Shown: in pieces, positions 33,511 through 44,056 of the stretch | Numbering within the stretch: the first letter of the stretch is position 1 | Layout: each line of letters opens with the position of its first letter | Assembly (NCBI GenBank): GCA_936432065.2 | Contig: OW386285.2 | Coordinates: forward strand, 137,111,235 to 137,175,234 | Direction of reading: 5' to 3' | Origin: Rutpela maculata | Taxonomy: Eukaryota > Arthropoda > Insecta > Coleoptera > Cerambycidae | Length of the DNA: 64,000 bases | The notes under the pieces: model-generated | Databases searched by the model: none | The model's input: only the letters and a program-made list of their open reading frames with translations | Told to the model about the DNA's origin: nothing | Position numbers and translations under genes: made by a program

Positions 33511-34995
33511 AACTGAATTTTTACCAATTTTTTATTTTTTATTTTGATTTTTCCAATATAACCATTTTCATATAGGTAATCCAAAGTTTGTCCGTTTTTC
33601 CTCCCTTTCCAATTTCCTCAATTTTATTGAATAATTTTTTGAGTTAAATTTTCAAGATGTTTGAGTCTTTTTTTATTTTTAGGAAGCAATACAAAATTGG
33701 CCAAAATTTGGCTAATTTCAACATGCTGGTAAATTTGTAAATGTGAATATTTTTATTCCTAACTTTTTCTGCATTGAAGTACTACCTTGAACTAAAAGAT
33801 AATGCATTTATAACTTAAATTAAAGTCAGTTATTTTTTATGGGCTGTGAATAGTTAGAGACACAAAAAATTAAGAGATAACTATATTATATTGTTATTTT
33901 TATATACTAATAAATATCAATAGCCATCAAAAATAGCAACACAAGAGAATATTTTATATCCCCTTTAAAACCCATTTGGATTTTTATTCCTAGCTTATAT
34001 GGTTTTCGAGCAATTCAATTTTTTCTATAGGCCGCGCGCAAAATATTTCAAATAAACGAAAATTCACTCGCATTAAAATTACAAATTTTAGATTATTTTC
34101 AATATCGATTTTCTCGAAAACCATGGCATATACAACAAAATTACAATAGGACTTTTTTTAGATAGTCGAGATATTTACCCACAAAAAGTTGCAAACTGTG
34201 TAAACTTTTTTTTAATGAGTTCGTGAAAGTGTGTAGAATAATATCCTGAAAAGTTTACATTTCGCTCGGGTGCAGAACATAAAAAGAAAGTGAAAAAAAA
34301 TTTTCTTTCACCCATTTTTTAAAAATTTTGAAATTAAATCAATCTAGAAAAAAATAAAAAATACAGATGGATAGATCACATATTTATGAATAAAAAATGT
34401 CCTAACAAAATTTATCTTTAAAGCCACGGCTTTCCTGGAAAAAAGTAGTCAAGTGTAACGTTATAATTCGGAGCGAGATCCATGCATGCACGCGCTTGAA
34501 TACACATGACTGTGACACCGACGCACTGAATTACATTTTACTAAATCAGAATTTATTCAGTCTATATGAGTTTTGGTTCATTTAAAAGATGGAAATTGTA
34601 GTTTTCTGATGCCTTTTGTTTTAAACAATACAAGCAAAGGATGGATGGGAAAAATATACTTATATATATATATTATTACGCCCGAACTCAATCGTCGCAA
34701 TAAACAATATAGAAAAAAATAAAAGCCGTTCAAAAAAATTCTTTCTTCATTGAGAACTGTTGAAAAGTATGTACACTTCATGATTATTATGGTTTATTAC
34801 GTTGTAGTAACGAGGATAAAAAAAGGACATCTCAAATAATTTTAATTTCCTTGCTTGATGATTTTTTTTTTTTTTTGATAAATATATGTATTGTAGGCTA
34901 TAACTTGTCGAGAAATTGATCCATTCGAAAAATAAAATATCACTATTTCGGAAAAAATTTATACTTTTCGAATGTTCAAACACAAATTCGTTTAC
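33511..34995. other. No assigned gene; very AT-rich
   Basis: Very AT-rich DNA with long T and A runs. No gene or repeat boundary was recognised. Confidence 0.3.
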
Positions 34996-35001
34996 TTGTA
35001 T

Positions 35002-36163
35002 TGTGACGTATACTTTCCGGTAAGGCCGGAAAGTGGTCACTTTTGACACCTTAGCAACGGTTCGGTTGCTCGGGCGACACCTTTACAATTTTTTACGTAG
35101 GGCAAAGGTCCCATACTAGCCTCTTGTTACAACCTGTTGCAGTAGGGCTGGAGTAGCTACAGTGGAGAAAAACGGAAAATTCCAGTGGGTCAATTGGGAT
35201 GTATCAGACTTTCACACACACACACAGTAAAACGCATAATTCGGTAAATAATATCTATTTATTTTCTATAAGCTACAATATCAACTCTAAATTAGTCTAA
35301 ATCTACTAATATATACCAGGCAGTACCCAGGCTATGATATGACTATCGTGCAGTTACGGTGCGGTTACAGCGAGGTTACTTATGGCAGGCGGGAGCGAAG
35401 CAGCGGTATGACGTGGATTCGAGGTAATGGCGGTGATGGATGGTTAACGGCGCGAAAATGACAAGGTGATGGGTTACGATGCAGGTGATGAAAAGCGGTT
35501 AGGTTATGTACAGTCGTCGGATACCAGGAAGGAGCAAGCAAACAATAACTAATGCAACAATAAGAAAAATGGCTACTCTAGGTGTCAGGCTTGGCTAATA
35601 CCAGGAACCCTAAAGCTGAAAAGAAATGTATGATTAGTTAAGACAAGACGGCGTTCTGCAGCTCCTAACCTGAAAACAGTTAAAAAAATAATAATATGGC
35701 TACGTCCCGATTTCTCCACATTAGCAGATACTACGAAGACCTCGGAGACGCTTTCTCTGTGCCCACAGGGTAAGCGCACTAGCACATATTACGAATACCC
35801 TGGGTACACCGGAGTCAGCCACGCTAGCACGACTGTTGGCACCTGGATGTGAGCTCGTACCCGGACCTGAAATTGGGTGAGCGTCTTGGTTTTTCTGCAT
35901 TAGCAGATACTACGAAGACTCCAAAACGCTTTCTCTATGGACACAGTTTGCGTGCACTAGCAGATATTACACGCACCTTGGGCACACAAGAGTTACCAGA
36001 CAGCAAATAGAATTAAAGGGCCTGATTTCTCCGCATTTGCAGATACTACGAAGTCTCCAGGAACCTCTAATTTATGACCACAGGGTACCCGCACTAGCAA
36101 ATATTACGGATACCTTGAAGACACAACCAGTAAAATAAATACAAAGACAAATAAAAGTTCACA
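35002..36163. mobile_element. Putative 1.16-kb solo LTR with 4-bp target duplication
   Basis: The sequence begins TGTGACG and ends GTTCACA, with GTAT on both sides (34998-35001 and 36164-36167). A strong hairpin (CTTTCCGG-TAAGG-CCGGAAAG) lies close to the left tip, and three tandem repeats fill the right part. No open frame is conserved. TG...CA tips with a 4-bp duplication fit a solo LTR, but at this length chance agreement of 4 bases is possible. Confidence 0.5.
35700..36130. repeat. Three tandem units with AGCAGATACTACGAAG core
   Basis: Three head-to-tail units begin near 35705, 35890 and 36022. Each has TTTCTNCATTAGCAGATAC, then TACGAAG, a CTTTCTCTRTG-like stretch, CACAGGGT or CACAGTTT, and CACTAGCANATATTACG followed by ACCTTG. 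The two halves of a unit also resemble each other (AGCAGATACTACG and AGCAGATATTACG), so the array grew from a shorter word. Confidence 0.75.
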
Positions 36164-36310
36164 GTATCAGCCAAACCGCTACCTATTATAATTATTACTA
36201 TTATTCTTACTTATATCCTCTAGTTGCTCCTCGCGCGTGAAAATCAAATCTCAGATAACATTTTTTGTGATAGAAATTTTTATAATTATTGGACTATACG
36301 AGCTATCTTT

Positions 36311-36576
36311 CTAGTATCTCTAGCCCTACCTGGAGGATATTCCATCACAAACAAACATTTGTTACATTTCAAAGCCAAGAACTACTAAAAAGCACAAAGA
36401 AAGTAGGTATAAAATTTACTGAAATTTTATACCTATTTTCTAAAAGCACAAAGAAAGTAGGTATAAATTTTAATGAAATTTTATACCTATTTTCTTTGTG
36501 CTTTTTAATACTTCTTGGCTTTGAAATGCAACAAATGTTTGTTTGTGGTGGAATATCCTCTAGGTAGGGATACTAG
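36311..36576. mobile_element. 266-bp fold-back (near-perfect hairpin)
   Basis: The arms are near-perfect inverted copies: CTAGTATCTCTAGCCCTACC at the left, and its complement with few changes at the right end. They run inward to AAAGCACAAAGAAAGTAGG. The centre repeats the AAAGCACAAAGAAAGTAGGT word, with its own inverted partner, so the inner stem is doubled. No coding capacity. The high arm identity suggests recent origin or gene conversion. Confidence 0.8.
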
Positions 36577-37554
36577 AAATAACACCTCGTAAGGGAGGTT
36601 TTTTAAAATATACTGGCATGATGAGACTGAGATCATCGGTATATAGAAATAATGGTTATTTTCTTGTCTTTTCATATTGAATGTTAGATATAGTAAGTGT
36701 ATGAAAGAAGTTGACAAGTCGGTTCGTAAGGGAACTTCTTGTTGTTATTTTAGCTTGGTCAAATTTAGATCAATGGTATATGAAAGGAGTGAATGGTTTC
36801 TTTAAGTTATCTACTGAATACGCAAAATAATATTTTATAACAATGATGTATGCAGAAATACAAAATATTTATTTTTATAATTTTTGTAAAATATTTTAAA
36901 TTTCTAATCTATAAAAGTTAAATGCTGCTGTCATCAAATATTTTAATTAACTATTATTCTCCTAGTGCGCCGTAAAATAAATGAAATTTATGTATATTTT
37001 CTTTATCCCTTCATGTTTTGTTTCCTACGTTGTTTTAGGTCACATCATACATACATTATTCCTCAACATCTGATTAATCCCTTTGTGCAGTGTTATTACA
37101 GTTCAAGGGGCAATGATTAGTGATCTCCAGTTAAGTCCAATGTTTCTCATAATTATGTAGATTCTCTCCATTATATTCGCCATCAAATTAGGTCGATCTA
37201 TTCAAGTATCAATTGAATTGACAGGTATCTATGCAACTAGAGGACTATAATGAAGTAGATTATTATAACTTGAAAACTTCTAAAATTATATTTACAAAAT
37301 ATGGTAAAAAGAAAATTTGAAAATTTGAACCAAAGTATCCACGATACTCCTGGCAGATATCTTATTCATTATTTACAGGTAATTGTTTGCAATCACATGG
37401 ATCCAGGGATGGATGGGACAGGGGGGCAAACGGGTAAATGCCCATCGGGCCGGTGGCTCTGGGGCCGGGCGAGGCCGGGCCGAGGTAAATTGGCATTTGT
37501 TTCGGCTGATAAAAAATCCGAACGCCAAAAAATTTTAAACGGCAGCTCTTTTCC
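36577..37554. other. No assigned gene
   Basis: No gene recognised. A GC-rich patch at 37400-37490 (CAGGGATGGATGGGACAGGG onwards) looks like a hAT-type end but has no partner that I could find. Confidence 0.3.
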
Positions 37555-37674
37555 CTCCTTAGCAGGGGCCGCTCTAGCTCTTTTGCCGCCCCCCTCCCTG
37601 CACTATAAGCAAAATAAATATTATCTTTTTTTAAGATATCGCTATACGCCGAAAATACCGCCCTTACAATTCTG

Positions 37675-38217
37675 CCTTGGTGGAATGGGGATCTCAGTCG
37701 CCTCAAGGCTGAGACCAGGAAAACATTCAATAGGAAACTGGGAGGATTATAAAAAAAGCCCTCACGGAGTACAACAAAAAATTGAGAAGGTCTAAAAGAA
37801 GATCATGGAAACGGTTCTGCGAGGGGATAGACGAATTAGCCCCAGCAGTCCGTCTACAAAAAGTCCTTGCAAAGGACCACTCAAACGGAATAGGGCTACT
37901 TAAAAAGCCCGATAGTCAACATGCAGAGAGTCAGCAGGAAAACATAAGAGTACTTTTAGGTACTCACTTCCCTGGCTCCCATGTAATCGAAGGTTTACTT
38001 CCACAGGCCTTCCTGGAAGAGGATGCACATCGTCCTGCCAGAGAAGGAACAAGGCTAGCTGGAAAAATATTCACCCCTAGCAGAATTAAATGGGCGGTAT
38101 CGACCTTCAAGCCCTTTAAATCACCGGGCAGGGACGGTATTTTTCCTGCCCTGCTTCAACACGGAATTGAGGAACTTATCCCATGCCTGAGAAGCATATT
38201 CATAGCAAGTTATACTC
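37675..38217 (+). pseudogene. LINE ORF2, pre-RT region
   Basis: Starts with PWWNGDLSRLKAETRK, a typical beginning of the region between endonuclease and RT. Shifted frames follow, and then a long stretch with the pre-RT motif FKSPGRDGIFPALL at about 38115 and LRSIFIASYTL. The frame is cut at 38217 by the LTR-like insertion and resumes at 39819 with GYIPQSRREVKV, matching the domain order of related elements. Confidence 0.75.
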
Positions 38218-39814
38218 TGTGACAGTTCAAATCCGTGCCGGCGGTTTTCAACTACACTTGGCAAGCCGATAAATCTTTTAGTGCCAGTTAATCACTTTTA
38301 CTAAATCCACCTTTCATTGATTTTAACTGTGAACCAAAATTTTCATAACATTTCAGCCTGATGTCGCTCCCTAAAACAAGTCATAAGGTTATGTTCTAAT
38401 CAGTATGCAGTTATTTAAATAAAAGATATAAAATAGGCTACCTTGGTATTCCAAAATATAGTAAATATTTTAAACTCATAAAAGTTTGTTCAATGAATTC
38501 TGTTTTGTTTTTAAGTTGACAAATGTCAAAAGTCTTATTTAGGAATTTTTAATTAAAGAACAGGCCTGATTAATCAATTGGCGCAAATTCCGGTTTTTTG
38601 TGATAAAAAGACAAAAAAGCGGTAGACATTTTTCATTTCTGGAAGAACAGGGGCATGTTCTCCATGTGTTAAAGATATAAATTTTATTAAGAAAATAAAC
38701 CTAATAACATCTAAGGTCAGTACATACATTTTTAATAAATTTTGCATTACTAAAAGAAAGGAGTCAAATATTTGTGATTTTACATAAACATACCTGGACA
38801 ATTTCCATGAAGTGTAACTTTTTTAGGTTTTTTTCTGTGGACCATAGAAATTCTGCCCTTAAGCCCTAAGCCTGCTGGTTTTTATTTTTCTTTGCCAACT
38901 GATGGTTTATAATTATTATATTTGGAATATCACAAATCATAATTTGGATATTGCCGCACTGGAACCCTAGTCTAAATTGGTACCAAGCGATAAACTGTAC
39001 ATGCTGCATGACTTGTGTTGGGTGCGAAGGCTGCTCCGAAGCATTCTCATACGTAGCGAGAGGTGATTTACTGGCGCACGGTGAACCTATTTGATCGGTA
39101 ATCAAATGTGGAGTACAGGTACTGTAAATTATTAATTTTTGGATTCCTGCTTGGGATCAAAGAATTGGAAACGGCCAAGTTTGCATTCAGCGATATAGAA
39201 AATCTAAATTCCATTAGTCCGTTGTCGTATACTTATTTATTGTCCATTTATTTTATCACTGTTGTATCGTATTATGTAAATGTTTAAGTGATCCTCAGCG
39301 TAGCATAGTGTATTCTGTTTGTGAAACCCTGAACAGCTGTTTACGGTCCTAATATAAACATAAACTGTATACAGATTTATCGATATCCATATTTAATAGT
39401 CTCAAATTTTTCTTTACGCTAATGCTAATAATGTTTACCTAAGTGTGACTCATTTAATTCAACCCCATATCTCAATTATTTATTACTTTATTATTTTGTT
39501 TTACCCATTATACAAGTATTTACCTTCTAATGTTTATATTAAATATATTGTTTTACATTGGTTTTTCCTTTAAGTTTTGTGTCTTGTTCTCCATCCCCTT
39601 CTGCCAATTAACTTTGGCTGGCGCCCGAATAAGTTTATAATAAACAGCTTTTAACATTATTAATTGTGCGATGAATAAATAAATTATGGTGAGGTTATTG
39701 CATTAACTGTCAGATGTCACAAACCTTTCCCACGACCCGCTTCCGACACTAGAGCTGCCGTGACGAATTTTGGTTGGTTACCTTCCAAGTTCGGTTGTGT
39801 TCTATGACGTCACA
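38218..39814. mobile_element. 1.6-kb solo LTR-like insertion with 4-bp target duplication
   Basis: Begins TGTGACAG and ends GACGTCACA (perfect TGTGAC/GTCACA tips), flanked by ACTC at 38214-38217 and 39815-39818. Removing it together with one ACTC restores the LINE frame across SYTL-GYIP, so the boundaries are firm. No coding frame is recognisable. It contains AATAAA-type signals near 39640-39680. The length is high for an insect LTR, so it could also be a short non-autonomous LTR element. Confidence 0.75.
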
Positions 39815-40925
39815 ACTCTTGGGTATATTCCCCAATCTCGGAGGGAAGTTAAGGTGGCGTTTATCCCAAAGATAGGCAGACGTCCACCAGACGAGCCTAA
39901 ATCATATCGCCCCATCAGCTTAACCTCTTTTCTCCTTAAAACAATGGAGAAAATACTAGATCAACAGATTAGAAGCGAAATCATTAAAGAGAAACCGCTT
40001 CACTCGAAACAATTTGCCTACCAACCTGGCAAATCAACAATAAATGCTCTACATGGCCTAGTCAAAGGCATTGAAAAGACATTTACAGCAAAGAAACAAG
40101 CTCTGTGTGCTTTCATAGATATAGAGGGTGCTTTTGACAACACCTCCCATGAATCCATACAAAGAGCCACGGAAAAAAGGGGAATACAGTCCCCAACAAT
40201 CAGATGGATACGATCCATGCTAAGAAGTAGAATAATTACCACAAATATGGGGAACGAGTCGGCCACCGTGACTACGGTTAGAGGTTGTCCACAAGGTGGA
40301 GTCTTATCGCCCTTGCTGTGGTCAATGGTGGTCGACGATCTTCTCCATGAGCTGAGTAATTAAGGCTTCTACGTTCAGGGCTACGCTGATGACCTGGTCG
40401 TTACTGGGAGAGGCAGGTATTAGGTTATGATCTCAAACCATATGCAAATTGCCTTAAACATAATATCTAAATGGTGCTCGTCAGAGGGTCTTAGTGTCAA
40501 TCCGAGCAAACCAGTTATTGTTCCATTCACCAAAAGGAGAAAACTCAATTTGAGAGCTCCTATGTTAAATGGAACAGTACTGAATTTTTCCAGTGAAGTC
40601 AAGTATCTAGGAGTAATTCTAGACCAAGAACTTACCTGGAACTCACACTTAGAAAGCTGTAGGCTGTTTGGTAAGACTTAGGGTCTGAAGCCGAAAATGA
40701 TACATTGGTCCTACCTTTCGGTTGTGAGACCCATGGTCACCTACGCATCATGTGTATGGTGGCCAAAAACAGAAGAAAAAATAGCACAAGGAAAGTTGCA
40801 GAAATTGCAACGCCTTGTCTGCCTAGGGACTACAGGAGCAATGCGTTCGTGTCCCACAGCAGCTATGGAGGCAATGCTGGACTTACTTCCTCTGCATTTG
40901 CATGTGTGGTAGGAAGCAGCACTTA
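39815..40925 (+). pseudogene. LINE ORF2, reverse transcriptase domain
   Basis: Motifs in order: KVAFIPK (39855), SYRPISLTSFLLK (39902), FIDIEGAFDNTSHE (40115, with the catalytic aspartate), RGCPQGGVLSPLLW (40285), then a stop at 40363 just before GYADDLV (40379-40397), the catalytic box. Further on come LSVNPSKP and VKYLGVILDQELTW (40600), a stop at 40680, and the thumb (VVRPMVTYASCVWW, 40725). All key RT residues are present, but at least two stops prevent function. Confidence 0.85.
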
Positions 40926-41129
40926 AGGCTGCATTAGGCGCTCAAATTCAGACAAGGCGACCTGGTTGGTCACTTAAGGATTCTGGAGTTGATCCAATTC
41001 GAATCCATGACCAAACCCACTGACTCAATGCCAATCAAGCATGATTTTGACTGCCCGTTTGATGTGCTGATTGAAAGCCATCAGGCGGGCAGGGTCAAAG
41101 CACTGCAGTTGGAGAAAGAGTCACACATC

Positions 41130-41935
41130 TGGTACACATATGGATCCAAGATGGATGAAGATTAGTGTGGGCGTAGCAGGGCCTAAGTGTAGGCTATCTA
41201 AAGCCCTTGGTAACACCCCAACCATCTTCCAGGCATAAATCTATGCTAAAGATCATAGTGCCCAGGAATGCCTCAATAGAGGCACTCGAAGAGCAAAGAT
41301 CTATATACTTTCAGATAGCTAAGCAGCATTAAAGGCTCTCAGGTCCTATACCTTCGAGTCAAAAATTTCCTGGTAATGCAGACAATCCCTCAAGCAACTG
41401 GCAAAAAACAATAAGGTTACCTTGATGTGGGTGCCAGGGCATGAGGGAATAGAAGGCAACGAATTGGCTGATATCCTCGTAAGAAAAGGTGCTGAAGCCC
41501 CGTTTTTTGGACCCGAACCGTTCTGTGGCTTATTCAAGGGACACATAATGGGAAAAGGAACAGAAGAAGTTCTACTGGAGGAACACTCCAGGCCAAAGAC
41601 AAGCGAGACGGTTTATCTATTCAACAAAGAATGCCGCAAGGCTTATCGAACTTGAAAAGTCCGACCTAAGGCTGATCACAGGCCTTCTAACTGGCCATTG
41701 CCCCTTGAGATATCATCTCAAGAACATGGGTATGGCAGAAGATGACAAATGCCGATACTGTGAAGCTACAGCTGAAACTGCGGAATATATACTTTGTAAA
41801 TGCAAGGTGCTAATCCGCATTAGGCTAAACTACCTAGAACAGACGGAATTAACGCCTAAAGACATAGGGAAATTAGCTCCCAGGAAAATTGCAAGCCTTG
41901 CAAAAAGTCTTGGAATCCTGGGCAACAACTAGATG
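41130..41935 (+). pseudogene. LINE ORF2, RNase H and C-terminal cysteine motif
   Basis: The RNase H part is badly broken at its start (YGSKMDED near 41140, where DGS would be expected). Its end is clear: MWVPGHEGIEGNELAD (41425) matches the closing histidine and aspartate motif of RNase H. After that, DLRLITGLLTGHCPLRYHL (41660-41720) and DDKCRYCEATAETAEYILCK (41735) form the C-terminal region. A putative zinc-ligand histidine is replaced by tyrosine, compared with the copy at 32894-33510. It ends at 41932 with LAKSLGILGNN. Confidence 0.8.
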
Positions 41936-42078
41936 CAGGGTAATTCACAAAAGACCTTTTAGGTCGAGGTGAAGAAAGGCCAACCCAGGGCCAAGCGACC
42001 CCCTAAATAATCTACAATCTCTACAATCTACAATTCCGGCGCCCTAGGCGACCGTCTGGAGCGGCCCCTTCTCCTTAG

Positions 42079-43847
42079 TCCTTAGAATGAAAAAAATCTC
42101 AGATAGGCTACAGACAACAGACTTCAGCATTTCATGATGGAGAACGTAGAAAAATGTTTGTTGAATGATGTTGATAACACGGAATTGGTCATTTCCGTGT
42201 TATTATTCTAGGCGCTTCGAGTAGTTTGCTTAAGAAAGCTCTGATGTATTAAGGGGCGTTCTTTCTTTTTCTTTTGATCTCTGAAAGTTAAGAATTATCT
42301 TTGTTTTTCAATGTCAGTAAATTTTAATAAAGAGTATGGATGTTTAGTGGCGTTTTTAAAAATGTTACTGAGTCGGTAGCAGTTTGCTCTGGACCGTGCT
42401 TGAGTCAGACTACATGTTAGTACTTTGAACCTTTGAATAATTTTTGCAATTACATGAAAAAAAGAGAAATTCCGTTGACGAAACCTATTTTTCGAAGAAA
42501 ATGTTTTGCGACTCAAATTTCTAACTTTTCATTTTAGAGCGTTTGGCAGTGGCCTGATTAGGCCACTACCCTAAAATTGCCAGGGCCGGTTGAACTGACC
42601 CCATCGAAACCTGCATGGATCCCTCTACTTCCGGTGTAGTTATGTTGATCCCTAAACCTATTTGCTGAACCGTTCTTTTACGTAATTTTCATAATTAAGC
42701 AAATATAAATTAAACCAATAAACCACATTTTTCTTTCAGAAAATTGTTAACTATATCCGGTAAATTTTCTGACTAAATAGAGACACATACAAATCGCGCA
42801 TAAAGTTTTATAAGTGTCATTAAGTCTCAGAGATTAGCTTACGTGTTTATGTTAGTATATATTTACACTATTACAATTTTGGTTAACTTTAGCCAAAGAC
42901 TTAATTGATATTCATAGTTAACTTCTAATTCCTCAATTAAAGTTTCATTCTTACAACAAATAATATCAAAATTACTTTCAACTTTTACTATATTGCTTGC
43001 CGGTTCTGTTTTTCACCGTTTAAATTTTGTCCCTATTTAAAATATAATAATTTCCCTTTTGTTTGTGTTTCTCTTGAGGGTAAATCTTGAGCACAAGCGT
43101 ATTCGAAACAAAATAATATACTAATTTTATTTTCACAATAGAAACCGCCTTTGTTGAATAATGAATAACTCCTTTCCTTGGCATTAATTTCAAATATAAT
43201 TGTCAAATACTGCGTATTATTATTCATGCGTGCTAATGTGTTTAATATTATTTCGTAATTTCATGAAATGTCAATACAGTTTTTCGTTCAATATAGAAAC
43301 ATCAGTTAAATATCTAATGATCAGGTTGCGTTCTTGTATGTACTTTTTTAATCCATAAGTCTAGCTCCATGCAACTTTACGTTTTTGAAAAAGAAAAGTT
43401 CATATGCATCTATGCATATGCGTTGAATTGTGTTAAAAATAACAAAAAAGATAAACTGATTGAAAAAGTTAGGTTTTTACTGCATATATTAAATTATTTT
43501 TATTTCAATTATTTACTTGCTCATTGCGAGTTCTGCAACAGTGACAGTAAGAGCGGATCAATTTCATCCTTTTAGCAAAACACACACCCCCAGGCTTTTT
43601 TCAGGCACTGGTTCCAACCAGGAACACAAGACATACATATACCGACAAAAGTAGTCGACTCAGCGATCACTGAACAATTGGATTACGTCTAAGATAGAAG
43701 TGAGAGGTTATTGTAACCTAATGTCAATAGACACCGACCTATGTAAAACTTTTACCTGATGTTGACTGTGGTCAGATCACCAGTTGTCAATGTGCTTCTT
43801 CTCGTGGAGGCTAAAATAAAGGTAAATACAAAAACATTTGCCCAACA
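42079..43847. other. No assigned gene (unique part of duplicated unit)
   Basis: No gene recognised in this AT-rich DNA. Small open frames at 42295-42516, 43033-43227 and 43369-43575 are repeated at +2,022 bases only because of the duplication. A palindrome AGTGGCCT-GATT-AGGCCACT lies at about 42548-42567. Confidence 0.35.
42174..42203. other. Hairpin, 11-bp perfect stem
   Basis: ATAACACGGAA pairs perfectly with TTCCGTGTTAT across an 8-base loop. TATTCTAG follows soon after the stem, so I considered a Helitron end, but the next base is G and no 5' end is seen. Duplicated at 44196-44225. Confidence 0.6.
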
Positions 43848-44056
43848 TAAACTACCTAGAACAGACGGAATTAACGCCTAAAGACATAGGGAAATTAGCT
43901 CCCAGGAAAATTGCAAGCCTTGCAAAAAGTCTTGGAATCCTGGGCAACAACTAGATGCAGGGTAATTCACAAAAGACCTTTTAGGTCGAGGTGAAGAAAG
44001 GCCAACCCAGGGCCAAGCGACCCCCTAAATAATCTACAATCTCTACAATCTACAAT
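43848..44056 (+). pseudogene. Duplicated fragment of LINE 3' end
   Basis: Second copy of the last codons and 3' UTR of the LINE, present only because the tandem duplication began inside the LINE (breakpoint at 41826). It lacks any upstream RT and is a passenger. The hAT right end is likewise repeated at 44060-44092. Confidence 0.85.

Larger units (their letters stand above)
37665..42034 (+). mobile_element. LINE with reverse transcriptase and RNase H (I/LOA-like), 5'-truncated
   Basis: A plus-strand non-LTR element starting inside ORF2 after the endonuclease (PWWNGDL at about 37675). It runs through a pre-RT linker, RT, RNase H and a C-terminal cysteine-rich segment, and ends in a 3' UTR with a CTACAAT-repeat tail (42009-42034). 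A C-terminal RNase H places it with I-, LOA- or related clades. A 1.6-kb LTR-like element interrupts it at 38218-39814. The reading frame is broken by several stops and shifts. A second 3' end of the same family is at 32894-33510. Confidence 0.85.
37563..42070. mobile_element. hAT-type element split by a LINE, 8-bp target duplication
   Basis: Left tip CAGGGGCCGCTCTAGC and right tip CTGGAGCGGCCCCTT are inverted and flanked by the exact 8-bp direct repeat CTCCTTAG (37555-37562 and 42071-42078). Only about 100 bases of the element remain on the left and about 35 on the right; everything between belongs to a later LINE insertion. The original element was therefore a MITE of perhaps 140 bp. CAG tips with 8-bp duplications indicate the hAT superfamily. 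Confidence 0.85.

Noticed and set aside
37362..37730. Minus-strand open frame of 122 codons
   Set aside because: It spans the left end of a hAT MITE and its target duplication as well as the LINE start, so it crosses an insertion boundary.
42174..42216. Helitron 3' end (hairpin followed by CTAG)
   Set aside because: The base after CTAG is G rather than T, spacing is shorter than usual, and no 5' end is recognisable.
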